A DNA stretch of 64,000 nt from Myxocyprinus asiaticus. Taxonomy: Eukaryota > Chordata > Actinopteri > Cypriniformes > Catostomidae. This document shows, in pieces, positions 1 to 12,075 of this stretch (the stretch's first letter is position 1; every line of letters starts with the position of its first letter). The notes beneath the pieces were generated by a model. That model saw only the letters and a program-made list of their open reading frames with translations, did not search any database and was not told the origin of the DNA. The translations under genes were made by a program, and so were the position numbers. Location: contig NC_059393.1 in assembly GCF_019703515.2 (NCBI RefSeq), positions 8,635,501 to 8,699,500 of the forward strand, given 5' to 3'.

Positions 1-170
1 CTTTTATAGCTTTTACATTTTTCAGGGTTTTTTTTTCAGCAAATTTTGTTTGCTGAAAAACATTTGTTTGACATATTTTAGTTTTACATTATTTGTGTCC
101 TTTGGTTAATAAATAAAAATCTTAGAATTAAAATATTTATATTATTTTGTATATATGTGCATATATAAGC
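1..170. other. AT-rich gene-free edge
   Basis: I see no gene, repeat unit or splice structure here. The stretch is T/A-rich and runs into the A/T-rich tail of the SINE that follows. Confidence 0.5.
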
Positions 171-601
171 ATTTTTTTTTTCCTTTTTCTCCCAATTTGG
201 AATGCCCAATTCCCAATGTGCTTTTAAGTCCTTGTGGTCGCATAATGATTTGCCTCAGTTTGAATTGAATCCCAGTTGCCTCCACATCTGAGACCATCAA
301 CCCACGCACATCTTATCACATGGCTTGTTGAGTGCATTGCCATGGAGACATAGCATGTGTGGAGGCTTCATGCCATCCACCATGGCAACTACGCTCAACT
401 CACCACGCACCCCACAATGAACGAACCACATTATAGTGACCACAAGGAGGTTACCCCATGTGACTCTACCCTCCCTAGCAACCGGGCCAATTTGGTTGCT
501 TAGGGGACCTGGCTGGAGTCACTCAGCATGCCCTGGGATTTGAACTAGTGAACTCCAGGGATGGTAGCCAGCGTCTTTTACCACTGAGCTACCCAGGCCC
601 C
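171..601 (-). mobile_element. tRNA-derived SINE, full-length copy
   Basis: On the minus strand this reads as a tRNA-like head followed by a long tRNA-unrelated body and an A-rich tail. The A-box motif TAGCTCAGTGG is at 581-591 and a B-box-like GTTCAAATCCC at 534-544. The 3' tail lies at about 171-192. The same body, in the other orientation, recurs at 25531-25973, so this is a dispersed family and not a tRNA gene. SINEs of this kind are transcribed by RNA polymerase III and copied by LINE machinery. The copy looks near complete. I do not give a family name with certainty. Confidence 0.88.
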
Positions 602-1546
602 ATATATAATCATTAAGTGATTTGTTGTGAAAGATGTGAAGCAGAGCATTTGCAAAAAAGATGGCAACAGCCATTTAACATCATCGTAAATAATTATGTT
701 TATTTTTAACAATAATAAGTACAAGTAATTATTCAGGCAAGTAATAAAGTTATATACATATATAAATATTGTAAGTTTTCAAACAGTTTCTTTATTATAA
801 TTTTTTTTCTTCACATTTTAGAATATTACTAAAGTCAATACTATGGAATAACATAAATGGAACTATGGGAATTATGTTGTGACTAAACAAACTCCAAAAT
901 AAATCAAAACTGTGTTATATTTTAACATCTTCAAAGTAGTCACCCTTTGTCTAGAATTTGCAGACATGAACTCTTGACATTTTCTCAACCAACTTCTTGA
1001 GGTATCACCCTGGGATCCTTTTAACAGTATTGAAGGAGTTCCCATCTATGTTGGGCACTTAGTGGCTGCTTTTCTTTATTATTTGATCCAAGTCATCAAT
1101 TTCAAAAACGTTTATTTTATTTGTATTAAATTTTAATTTTGAAATTAAATTAATTAATATGGTGGCACAATTATATTTTTGTCTACAAAATTAATTTAAA
1201 ACATTTAAGCATACGCCTTCAGATCAAAAGATTTTTAAGATCATGAGAAACATTTCAGTCGTGTTTCAAAACTTTTGACCTTAAATTGTGTATATAAGTA
1301 ATATTAGTAATAATATACTTCTTAATATACTCAAGATATTTCTACTCTTTACTATATTTTATATAGAATATGATATTACTTATATAAGTATATAAAAATA
1401 TATTTCATATTAAATATAGCTTTTACATAAGTAATATTAAATACGTAGTAATATAAAAACATAGTAACATTTAACACCAACGTAATGTTTTTAATAATAA
1501 TAATTACAACAAGTAATTCTTCTTTTAAATAGTAATATATATTTAC

Positions 1547-1593
<47 letters not shown>

Positions 1594-3361
1594 TATATAT
1601 ATTTGAAGTATATTAAATATATTTTATATTAAATATAGCCCTTACATAAGAAATATTAAATGTATAGTTATATAAACAATCCAAAAATAACATTTCAAAA
1701 TAAAACTTCATTATTGGTCATAGGTGTTCAGATATTGGCTAATCTTACAACAGCTTCGAATGTGTCATCCAATGACAATTTGGAAATACTGTATCTGTTC
1801 TATAATTGTATAAACATATATACTGTATGTGTGTGTGTGGGTAAATTTGTTCCACTAATGGAAAACAATAATATATAACTTCTTTTCCAAAACAATGTTG
1901 TCGCCAATGAGGATGCAACCTATATTTTCCACAATATTAGAGATATGCTACTGTCTGCCATCCAGAAGTAGTACACTCCACTTCTTTTTGACTCTCTTTC
2001 TGGAAACCCATGTCTCATAGTCGCTCGTCCCCTGAGCCCTTGCTATTATCAGGACGCTACAGCCAACCTTGTTACTGACCCCTCAGAACATTCCAGAACA
2101 TGCACGACTCAGCCAGCTTCCTAACAGGAAGGTTCTATGTATAGTGGCGGCGTCGGATAGTACGTTGTTCCTTCAGTGTAAATGTGCTTCCCATTATCTC
2201 CCTGGCTGTTAATAGAAAGCTCCAAACATATGCATCATCACTGGGACACCATGTGTTTATGAGTGGAGGGCAGCAGACCCAAAACCCAGACGTTATTCGT
2301 TAAAGAAGAGGTGTGCCTTGTTTTGCTTGCCAGTATCTCAGAGTCTAATTTGAAAGCCAAACTTAAGAAGACAGGAAATACGAACAATGTAAACAAAGGG
2401 ACATTTGAAATGGCTTGATATGGAAAATTTATATAAACATTAAATCTGTCAAAATGAACGTGTTAAAGCATGCAATTAATTTCAAATTTTTGACATATTA
2501 TTTTCACATCAACATATTTACCAATTTGAAATTAGATTCTGACATTTCATGTCTCACAGCTCCCTGTGAGTTTCATTCAGCTCCTTGTGAGTTCTGGACA
2601 CTGGCTGGAGTAGGGCAGAACCTTTGTGGTTTGTCCACGGACATTATTATTCTGACATACACACCACAAACACACAGAAAAAGCAAAGCGATGGAAAAAG
2701 GGGCCTCTTAACGCTATTTGTTGTACAAAACAAACCCAGATAGGTCTTGTGACAGAAATCTAGTTATTTGCAGCCTCTGTAGGTTGCAGTTTAATAACCA
2801 AGAAGCACCTCAAGTCTTAAATATCACGAAAATGCCAATTCAGATGAAATATCATAAAGTCGGCAGTGCCAGCACTAAAAGTTGAATTAGTCATCTGCAG
2901 CTTTTCATGTAGAGTTCAAAGTAGCACTTGATGACGGCGTTGACGCCCTGACACAAATCATGCATGTCTGCAAGCCAATTAATGTTGTGGAGGATGAGAG
3001 TATAAGAGATTTAATGCACATTGCAATGAATAACCAACCTATGGGGACTAGTTCTTTCAATTTATCAACCTCTCTTTTAGACTTTGGGAATCGTTTAATG
3101 TTACTTGAATTGGTGCTCTTTTTAGTGCATTTCTATATTTATACTGTGAAAGGCTTTATTTTGAAAATGTTAATAAAGCATTATTGTTACATATTTTTTT
3201 CCTACTTAAGAAGGAACTGAATGTATTTTGACTGGAAAAGAAGTATATATACAGTAGAGTCAAATTTCAGCACTCTCAAAATCTGCGATTATCTATGAAA
3301 AACTATGTGATTAATCGCTAGTAAAAAAATTAATCGACTGACTGCACTAATAAATGTAGAT
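602..3361. other. gene-free AT-rich stretch with simple repeats
   Basis: No coding exon is recognised. The stretch holds a (TA)n tract at 1549-1590 flanked by two imperfect copies of a segment of about 55 bp (about 1393-1450 and 1606-1665, both containing 'attaaatatagc' and 'ttacataag'). The remaining short open frames have no recognisable domain. Confidence 0.5.
1549..1590. repeat. (TA)n microsatellite
   Basis: About 21 uninterrupted TA units, embedded in a wider AT-rich region. No function is implied. Confidence 0.9.
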
Positions 3362-3765
3362 CTTCAACCCCATAACATACAACCCCAAAACATTTGGAAT
3401 GTTTTAAAAGAGAAAGGTAATATGTTTAAATATAAATATACATTGTAAATATTTGACCCCATAACATGCAACCCCAAAACATGAATGTAACTTCGTTGAA
3501 GCAAAACATGCTTTAAAAGAGAAATGTCAGAATGTATTAATATAAAATATTAACATCCAACCCCATACTATGCAACCCCACAACCTTTGAATGTAACAGT
3601 GTTGACACAAAACATGTTTTGAAAGAGAAATGTCATGGGTTATCAATATAAATATACTTTATATATCTTCAACTCCCAAATAATTTAAAAAATGTATATA
3701 TATTCAACCCCATAACATGCAACCAAAAACATTTTGAATGTAACAGGTTTGGCACAAAAGATGTG
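3362..3765. repeat. minisatellite, about four degenerate units of 90-145 bp
   Basis: The phrase 'ccccataacatgcaacccc' or a close variant recurs at about 3368, 3460, 3560 and 3706. Three of the copies are followed by 'aaaagagaaatgtc'-like sequence and a stretch with 'ataaatata'. The spacing varies, so the array has decayed. It contains no open coding frame of note. Confidence 0.75.
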
Positions 3766-6700
3766 TAAATTTAATCTCAGTAGACAAACAGTGCTCCAGG
3801 TGTGCTGATATTTAGTATAACGGCACTGAGACACTTCAACATTTATATCACTGTGCATGTCTGGATTCGCAGCTGTCATTCTGCACAATGCTCTGTGGCA
3901 CGCAATGACTGGATGCCACAAAACTATAAAAAAACCAGCATATATTCAAAACGTACTATGACGGGGTTGAAATAAGCACTGTAGGGTTATGCTTGGAGTT
4001 AGTTTAAAAAATAAGCAATACGATAAATAACAAAGTATTTGTACTATGCAAAGCTGCGACCACATATTTAGGATTGAAGGTTTGTCGAAAAGATACAGCT
4101 GGTCCACCTATGATTTAATTTGCTGACACTACATTGCTGCCTCTCCTCATCCTTTTATTGAAAATCAGCTGTCATGTTCTTTAATCTATTCAGCTAACTT
4201 AAAATGACTGGATTCATTGGGTTCGAATTGAGTAAACTTCCTCAGTGCTGCTTGTTTAACCTCTGATGCTGAAGTTCTGATGGCAGACAGATATACAGTC
4301 GATATTCCTGTGACCTCTGACTTTCCCCACTGGTGTTTACCAGTGAAACTCCCTATAATTTGGGGGATTTTCATTTCTTTCTGACAAATGGGTGGATTGA
4401 AACCAAAAGCAACATTCCAGACATTTGAGAGTGACTAAATGTTACAGTTTCTCCACGACAGGAAGGATTTTCTGCTTCACACCCACTGGTCCTCAATTTT
4501 GACAGCTGCACTTCATAGCACTTTTGCTGGGAAGATAATAGACTTTGAGACATTATCAAAACACTAGACACTCAATGCAGATTCACTCACATAAACTTGG
4601 GAAACTCAGAGTAATTGAGTAAAAGAGTGGTGAGACTGATACCTGCTATATTGCCGTGATTGACTGTCTTGTTACACAAGTTCAAAATAAAGTCATCAAA
4701 ACCTTATCTTTAGAAGACTTTTTAAAAGTGAAGTCAAGTGTAATTTCTGTGCCATTAGTGGCATCAGACAAAATACTCAAACAGAACCATTAAATAAAGT
4801 GGGCTTTTCTTCTCAAAAGCCCTCAGAGATTAAGGCTTAGAAGGACAGTAAAACATTTTTATTACGGTCTCTGTCATCGCAAAAATACAGCCCTTTCGGC
4901 ATTTGGAATGTGACCTGTGGGATCTAATTCCTGAATGCTGTGTCACGGTGATGACCCCTGACTATGTAATCCCTTTGTATCTTGAACAAGATGGAGAAGA
5001 TAAGCACAGCAGATGACTTGGGTTCCTGAGCTCTGGTGAGGGTTAATTAAGTCATCAGGGCATTAACACTGAACAGAGTCCAGAAGAAGAACACTGCTAA
5101 ATAGAGGAAGGAAAAGATGAAGACACCGAATCTGATTAAATTCGTTCAGGATTGATGGTGTCACTTTATCTGAGTTTCTGAGTATTCAGGGAGCAGATTT
5201 AAGTATTAGTTCACTCAAAAATGAAAATTCTGTCATCATTTACGTAGTCCTCAGATCTCATTTGTGCAAGCACAGATTCAAACCTGGCACATTCAAGATG
5301 TGTATATTTGTTATTACTTCATATCAACCTTAGAGCAACATTGATTTCGAAAAGTCGTGTCTCCTTGAAGCTTCCTGACCTTATTCTTCAAAAACAAGAC
5401 ATAATGTCTTCCCAAAGCCTAAGCATTATGATCATTTTTGTAATTGTCCTTTCAAACTGTATCACAGCAACCTTGTGGCGATTTTACATAGCAATTTCAA
5501 AAGCAATCTTGCAACAATTGGTGATAAATACCAAAGCCATTTCACCCTCATCCTCAGCAGATAAGACTTTCAAGACAGTGGTAAAAGCAGCAGGAGCTTG
5601 GGTTTGGGTGGGATCATTGGCACGATCTGGGTTGCCTCACTTGACTGAGCAATCTCTCACACACTGCACTTAAGCAGTGCATACATCCATGTAAGTGTGT
5701 CCATGTGAGTTTGCACTGAAGCAATTAAACATGCACCCCGAGGCCCCTCAGGGAGATGACGTCTTACAGAACGTTCCAGAAAGTAATGAAGAAAACAGCT
5801 CTGAGGTCCAAGGGTCCCGCAGTGGAGGCCACTCATCAGCGCTGTATGGCTGTAGAATTGTGCTACCCCCCAAGAGAGAGGTATTTAGTTTAAACTTGTC
5901 CCACATAGACAGTTATTGCAAAAATACATGGGTCACAACCACAAAGACCTCCAGTGTGATGCAATGTAGTCTTCACAGGAACATTTATCTTAGTTTTTTT
6001 TTGCCTCTAGGGTCCTTCAGCAGATTATTAGCTGGGTTTACAAGGTTTCTTGTGGGATATGGCATAAAAAATGCTGGATGGAAACACCAAGATACAAATA
6101 AAATCTCAAACACTGCATATAAACAAACATATACGCTCACCTAAAGTGGATACATTTTGTTTTTGATAATACATTCCCATAAACAGTATTGGAAACATAT
6201 TTACCGAATATATTCCTATAGACCTTATAAACTAATGTAGTTGCCCAACAAAAAAGTCTTTGTGACTTTGCCTCAATGAGCCATGTGAATACATAATTGG
6301 CTCAGAGAATATCATCAGTATTATTGCTCTTTTTGCGTGAACCATTCCTTTAAAAAATGCAAGGTCTTGAGATTATTGTAGAAACTGATGTTATTTCTCA
6401 GTGCTAGCTGATTACAGCTGACACAGAGTTTGTGAAAGTTCACTGATCTGAAGTTTGGCAGTGACAGCAAATTTGAGGAAGTACAACAACCTCATAATCT
6501 TTGCTGCAAAGTCCAGAAAATCCTCCAAAACAAACACTAGAGGACACATATGAGAAATGAAGGGTACGTCTAAACCCACCTTGGAAAATGAATTGCCACT
6601 GGTCGGATGTTTTACAGAGCATGCTGCAATAGTGCAGTGGTTTATGAGGCATGAGACAGGGATACAGGCCAAGAGGATGTCCTCAGATTCATCAGTGGAC

Positions 6701-7119
6701 TGTTAAGCATTAAGATGTCATTACGAGCCTTAATGACCAGAGCGACGATATGTCATTGCAAATCACCCTGAAATTGCAATTATGATGTCTGCCCCAATGC
6801 AAAACTTTGAGGAACTGTTTGCTCAAATCCTCCAGGAGTTGAACTTGGTATTGACTTTATTTTAGATGGGATGTGTGTTTATTGTGTGGCATTGAAGTTG
6901 GCTGCTTTATAGTTAGAACAATGCATTTCAAAACTTCATGATAGATTATACTGTAGACTTGGCTGCTATTTTGGTTTAATTTAACGCTGTTTAAGGAGAT
7001 CATTTTAGAGCTTGAATTGGATTACCCCTTGAAGGAAGCCATTCTTACAAAGTGTGTAGTGTTCTGTGTTTGGTACGTTTTTTTCTCATTAGTGTTATGT
7101 GTTTTTACCTTGTGTGTTG
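3766..7119. other. gene-free stretch
   Basis: I recognise no gene or complete mobile element. Short pieces resemble dispersed fish repeats; for example, 5212-5250 resembles the ends of the foldback family seen complete at 40865-41013. The open frames in the region are short and carry no recognisable domain. Confidence 0.45.
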
Positions 7120-7141
7120 TTTTTTTTTTTTTTTTTTTTTG

Positions 7142-7265
7142 CAGATGCTATTTGCACCCTGGTGCAAATAATGGGATATGCTATTTACACCCCAGTGCAA
7201 ATAGTGGCAGATATTATTTGCATCCCAACCCCGGTTCAAATAATGGTAGATAATAATTGCACCCT
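7142..7265. repeat. three tandem units with internal hairpins
   Basis: A unit of about 40 bp built around 'tatttgcaccctggtgcaaata' (each half complementary to the other) is repeated three times with changes. The variants contain 'tatttacaccccagtgcaaata' and 'tatttgcatcccaaccccgg'. The first two could form stem-loops. A T-run (about 7120-7140) precedes the array. Confidence 0.7.
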
Positions 7266-7374
7266 CAAAAGTTTTATTTTTCACATGTACATTGCTTTTT
7301 TGTGTCCTTTGTGTTTTTCCATGTAACTTCTTTGTGTGTGTTAAGCTTTATTCTCATGTGTGTGTTATGGAAGC

Positions 7375-7497
7375 CACATTTAAATGTGTCTTTTTATTTG
7401 TCCATTTAGTTTTTAATTTATCCACAAGTTTTTATTATCAAATTAATAGATTGATAATTTATTCCTTCATTCTTTTTAATTGGCACTCCTGGGCTTC
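7375..7497. repeat. direct repeat, copy 1
   Basis: About 123 bp running from 'catttaaatgtgtc' to 'cctgggcttc'. It recurs in the same orientation at 7669-7798 with small insertions and substitutions. It is probably a local duplication or two pieces of one dispersed element. Confidence 0.75.
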
Positions 7498-7668
7498 AGC
7501 AGGCATGGGTTGATAAATGGAAAAAGAAAAGGAAAAGTCAAACAATAAAGAAAAGCAACTGGCAAATGAATGAAGGAAAGCAATTGCCAAATGCTTTTTA
7601 AAACGCAATTTAAAAGGTGCTGTTTTATTGCTAATAAAAGTACATTTTAAAACATGAATTCAATAAAT

Positions 7669-7798
7669 ACATTTAAATGTGTCTATTTATTTGTCCATTT
7701 AAATTTTGTTTGGTTTATTTATTCACATTTTTATTTTCAAATTAATAGATTGATAATTTATTCCTTCATTCTTTTTTAAATGACACACCTGGGCTTCC
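7669..7798. repeat. direct repeat, copy 2
   Basis: Second copy of the 7375-7497 segment, sharing 'aaattaatagattgataatt' and 'tattccttcattcttttt'. About 170 bp of purine-rich sequence lies between the two copies. Confidence 0.75.
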
Positions 7799-7799
7799 A

Positions 7800-8145
7800 T
7801 AATGTGTAGGGTTTTTAGTGTATGTTGCTTTTTTTTCTCATGTGCGTTGCTTTTTGTTCTTGTTTGTTGCGTTTTTTTCCTCATGTGTATGTTGAGTTTT
7901 TTCTTGTATGAGTTGCGTTTTTTTCTTGTGTGTGTTGATTTTTTCTCATGTATTGTATTTTTATGTGTGTGTTGCTTTTTCCTTGTGTTGTGTTTTTGTT
8001 TTCTCATGTGTATTTTGTGTATTTCATTGTGTGTGATGCATTTTTTCCTTGCGTGTGTTACATTTTTCTTGCGTGTTTCTTTTCTGTGTATGTTGCGTTT
8101 TGTTTTTCTAATGTAAGTTGAATTTTTTTCTTGTGTATTTCTTGT
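7800..8145. repeat. T-rich / TGTG low-complexity tract
   Basis: Degenerate repeats of the form 'tgtgttg(c/a)tttttt(c)tc' fill this stretch. They keep long frames open on both strands, giving Lys/His/Thr-rich or Phe/Cys-rich translations, but those are composition artefacts and not genes. Confidence 0.8.
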
Positions 8146-8363
8146 GTCAGAATAACAGATACTGAGCATACTTGCAGTATACACACACAGTTGTGCATTT
8201 GTACAGGAACAGATTTTTTTATGGGTTTATCACTGGGACATTTGTGTTGTAAATCACAATGTTTTACATTTGGAGGAAGTTTGATAAGTGAGCTAGTGAA
8301 ACCAGGCAGGGGGTCTGTCTTTATAGGCGGTTAATGGCTTGAAACATTGGCTTGGCCTGTTTG

Positions 8364-8390
8364 ACACACACACACACACACACACACACA
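8364..8390. repeat. (CA)n microsatellite
   Basis: About 13 CA units. Confidence 0.9.
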
Positions 8391-8756
8391 AAGTGGTGTT
8401 TAGTCACATACATACTTTACAGATCAAAGCTGCATTCTGCTTTGCTTATGTTTAAAGTGCATCAGTCAGATTTTACACAGAAGAAGATTTTAAGGGGATT
8501 TTAGAATGACTCAGTAAAAAAGAAGGGACAGAGACTATTGCAGAGGTGGACATTTAACTTAATACTGAACATCTGGTCTACACCAATTATGCTTATTACA
8601 CTGACAATGCATACAGTCATGTAAACACCTTAAAAGGTTTTCCTGTACTGGAAATAAGGTCATAAATGGCACATGTAGATTTTTTCCCACTACCCCAATT
8701 TCGTGTTGCATGTAAACACATTTACCATGTTCTTACTGGCTTATCCAATGTAGGAT

Positions 8757-9393
8757 CCAAAGGAATGTTCTGGGTTCAATACAAGTTAGCTCAACCGACA
8801 GCATTTGTGGCATAATTTTGACTCGTCCCTCCTTTTCTTTAAAAAAAGTAAAAATTGAGGTTACAGTGAAGCACTTACAATGGAAGTGAATGGAAACAAT
8901 GAAAGTGAATGTGGCCAATTTTTGAATGTTAAAATACTCACTGTTTCAAAAGTATAGCCACAAGACAAAGGATATCAGTGTAAAAATTATTTGTGTGTTA
9001 AAATTACTTACTAATCTTTTCTGTGTAAAGTTATAGCCAATTTTACAATTTCGTTACAATGACGATGTCAACAAACCTTAAAACCCTGAAATGACTGTAA
9101 ATATTTCAATTTAAACAAATTTACAGCTCAAATAATGTATGAGTTTTAACAGAAGAATTAATGTGTGTTTTTATAAAATTATAAGCTTCACATTTCTGCC
9201 TTTAAACCCTCCAAAAATTGGCCACATTCACTTTCATTGTTTCCATTCACTTCCATTGTAAGTGCCTCACTGAAACCTCGATTTTTACTTTTTAAAAAAT
9301 GAGTCAAAATAAATTTTTGTGGTAATCAACATTATGATAATGAAGTGCTGTCATTTGAGCTTAACTTGTATTGAATTTAGAATATTCCTTTAT
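8757..9393. mobile_element. foldback (long inverted repeat) element
   Basis: The two halves are reverse complements. The segment 8874-8923 is an exact 50-nt complement of 9213-9262, and the outer ends pair as well: 'aggaatgttctgggttcaat' near 8759 against the complement of the segment ending 'aatattccttt' near 9393. The centre is AT-rich with no transposase frame, so this is a non-autonomous element. Short pieces like its ends occur near 18922 and 47279. Sequence on both sides (about 8610-8756 and 9394-9730) shares 'gtgcatgtaaac'-type motifs and may belong to an older element that it split. Confidence 0.8.
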
Positions 9394-11584
9394 GTTTTGA
9401 CATCAAAAGCCAAGATTAACCAGATTACTTCAAACCTCATGTAAATGTGGCTTTCTTGCATTGTTTGATTTAGTCAACAAACCGATTTTTGGTAATTATC
9501 AGTGTATTGGTGTGCATGTAAACATGCTCAATGTCACTTTGGTTACAACCGTTATTCTGTTGAGGGAATAGCTTAACTTCGGTTATTAGTTCATACAGAC
9601 AGTGAGTGCCTTTACATGCACGTTCTTACACTGATTTTGCTTAATAAGTCGACAACGTGTGTGGTAATGTAAACGCATTAAATGCTGTTCTTTTACCGGT
9701 GTATTGGTGTGCATGTAAATGGGCTCAGTATTTTAGGCAATCCGGTAAGTTGATGTGTGAACAGGACAATTTGAGAGTCACACGGGTTAATACACTCGTC
9801 AAACACAAACACTGACTGTGTGAATGTAGTTATAGTCACTTTCTTGGTGCTTCATTCACTCTGTTTATCAGGCTCTCTCATGAATTCACTTCAGTATAAA
9901 GTTCCACTTTCAGATTCATGTATTCTACCACGATAATTGGAGAATCTGTAATATGATGCCACATTTACAGCTTTCTAGACCATAAGAGATGTTAAGAACA
10001 CCAGAATGGAGCTCTTTTGCTGTTTTTGAAGTTGTGTGGTCAATTCAAAACATGATCCGCTGGTGTACAGTTTGAAATACATCCATTGTGTGGCATTTGA
10101 ATGAAAACTGAAAGCTGATAAATGAAAGCCTTCATTTTTGCTATTCATTCTTTTCCTCTGGTTCTGCTAATGCGGGTGACCCAGAACACAACGGGCAACT
10201 GCAGCTTTTGGGTAATTAGAGTGACTGATTCCCAATGACCCAAGGAAAAAAGTCAGTTTAAATGGAGTCGGTCTATGTCTTCCATCACCATAAAAAAAAG
10301 TCTTTCTAGACAGCATGAAAAAGACAAATGGTAGAGGACAGGGAAATTGATGAATGTGGTGGATGAATGAGGTGGTATATTGATGTTTACATCCCATCCT
10401 AGCCTCAGAGCAAGTCTCTTCTGGTATGAGTTTCAGGAATCACAGAGAGTAGGAAATGACAGTATAATTTGCAAACGCAACTGTGTATATTCCTCTAACT
10501 GACAGGCTTTCTTATGTTTAGAAAGGAAATATTGTCCTTCGGTGAGGTTTCGAGTGAAGGTTTTTATTAGAGACACCATGAAATTGGGGTCTTAAACAAA
10601 ATTGGAGTTTTGTGGCTTTTAGTTCATGTCTATTAGCTCTGAGGCTATCTATGTGCTATTCCTAAAAGTTGGCATAACTAACTTTTAGCAGATGTAGACA
10701 CATTTATACAAATGTATAGTCTTTCTCTTCTGGGAAAAGGACGAAAAAATTACTGGCCCATTTTTTAACCATTTAAAAATATTTTAAAAGTTTCATTATA
10801 ATTTGGAGGGCGCTTCCATCATAATTGCTGTCTCTTCACTTTCTGTATCAGGAGAAATATTTTCTATAGTTCTTGAGAAACTCATAACTTTTTATTACTG
10901 TAGTCTGTATGTGCTAGTCTGCTACCTTTTGTCTTGCCAATTATGTTTTATTACAAATTTTTTGGCAAATCAACTCCTGTTCAGATCAGATTTATTTTAC
11001 TTTTGGTCCTTTTTAGCCTCTTATTGCAGGACAGTAGAAACAGGAATGGAGTCGGGATGTGACACAGGCCAGATTTGAAAGTAGATCTTCATTATGCAAC
11101 AGCTGTAATGTGTTGAAAGCAAGTTCAAACAAGTGGCGGTACTATGGGGAGGAGAGGGGGTCGTTTGGGATTTTGAATGTTAAAATAGGATTCCCCTGGA
11201 AAAAAAGGTTGGGAACCACTGGACTAGATGGATGTTTTTAATGGTTTCGATGCATTTCCGGCTATGTGTGGCACGTTTTAAGAGCGGTACAAGCGCAACT
11301 TTTAAAAACGCCACTGGGAGAACTGACTGGGAGAAACACATGCCATTCTGTGTGTAAACAAATACAGAAGATGTGAGATGTGAAGACCAGCATCTCTGCT
11401 TTAACCTGTTGGCGGTTGAAGCACCCAGTGTCACCATGGATTATATTACGTTTGCGTGTTCAGAACATTTCAGCATGGATTTTATGTGTTTTTGGCTCAT
11501 ATCAGCATGGATTGCTTGTGAACCAATTGCTTGTCAGCTTATGCAAATAATTTTGAGACAGCAAGATGCATTTTTGAGTAACAA
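9394..11584. other. gene-free stretch
   Basis: No exon is recognised. About 9430-9730 holds 'gtattggtgtgcatgtaaa' twice, which looks like remnants of a dispersed repeat. The rest is unremarkable AT-rich sequence with short, domain-free open frames. Confidence 0.45.
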
Positions 11585-12075
11585 ATTAAGATGATGCTTA
11601 AAATTACTACTTCAGAAAAAAGTTAACAGTTTCCTGTTCATTGCAAAAACATTTGGCATTTTATTACATCTCAAGTATTCTATAAACAAACTAATCTCTA
11701 TTATGATTGGATGAGTCAATGTGAGCCCACTCTGAACATTCTTCATAATAAATCTATTCACCCCACTTTTAAAAATCAATGTGTTTAATAGGAGCCTTTA
11801 GCCCCTACAACAGGGGGGCTTTTTACCTCAAAAACTGTCCTTTCACTTATTGGACAGTTATTGAAAAATGTTTGACTTAATGACCTTAAACAAAACTGAA
11901 AATGATAAATAAGTATTTTGTCTCAAAAGAAATGTGTTAATTTCAGAGATTTTCATGAGCTACATAAATGTGCAATGTAAAAAAAGAAAAATAAAAAAAA
12001 AAAGATAAAACTGCCTAAAAATCAAGTTTTAGACAACACACGCAAAGATCTCATGGAACAGGACAATTTTCCAGT
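11585..12075. repeat. dispersed repeat of unknown class, copy 1
   Basis: This segment recurs in the same orientation at 45604-46032. Shared landmarks in order include 'taagatgatgctta', 'ggcattttattacatctcaa', 'tctattcaccccactt', 'cctttagcccct' and 'gcaaagatctcatggaaca'. The two copies differ by insertions and deletions. I see no terminal repeats or open frame, so the class is undetermined. Confidence 0.8.

Noticed and set aside
5308..5673. 121-codon frame with a hydrophobic stretch
   Set aside because: It overlaps dispersed-repeat-like sequence ('tattcttcaaaaacaagaca') and shows no domain or splice support.
7723..8184. Open frame of 153 codons on the minus strand, rich in Lys, His and Thr
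   Set aside because: It lies over a T-rich/TGTG low-complexity tract that is also open on the other strand. Composition explains it.
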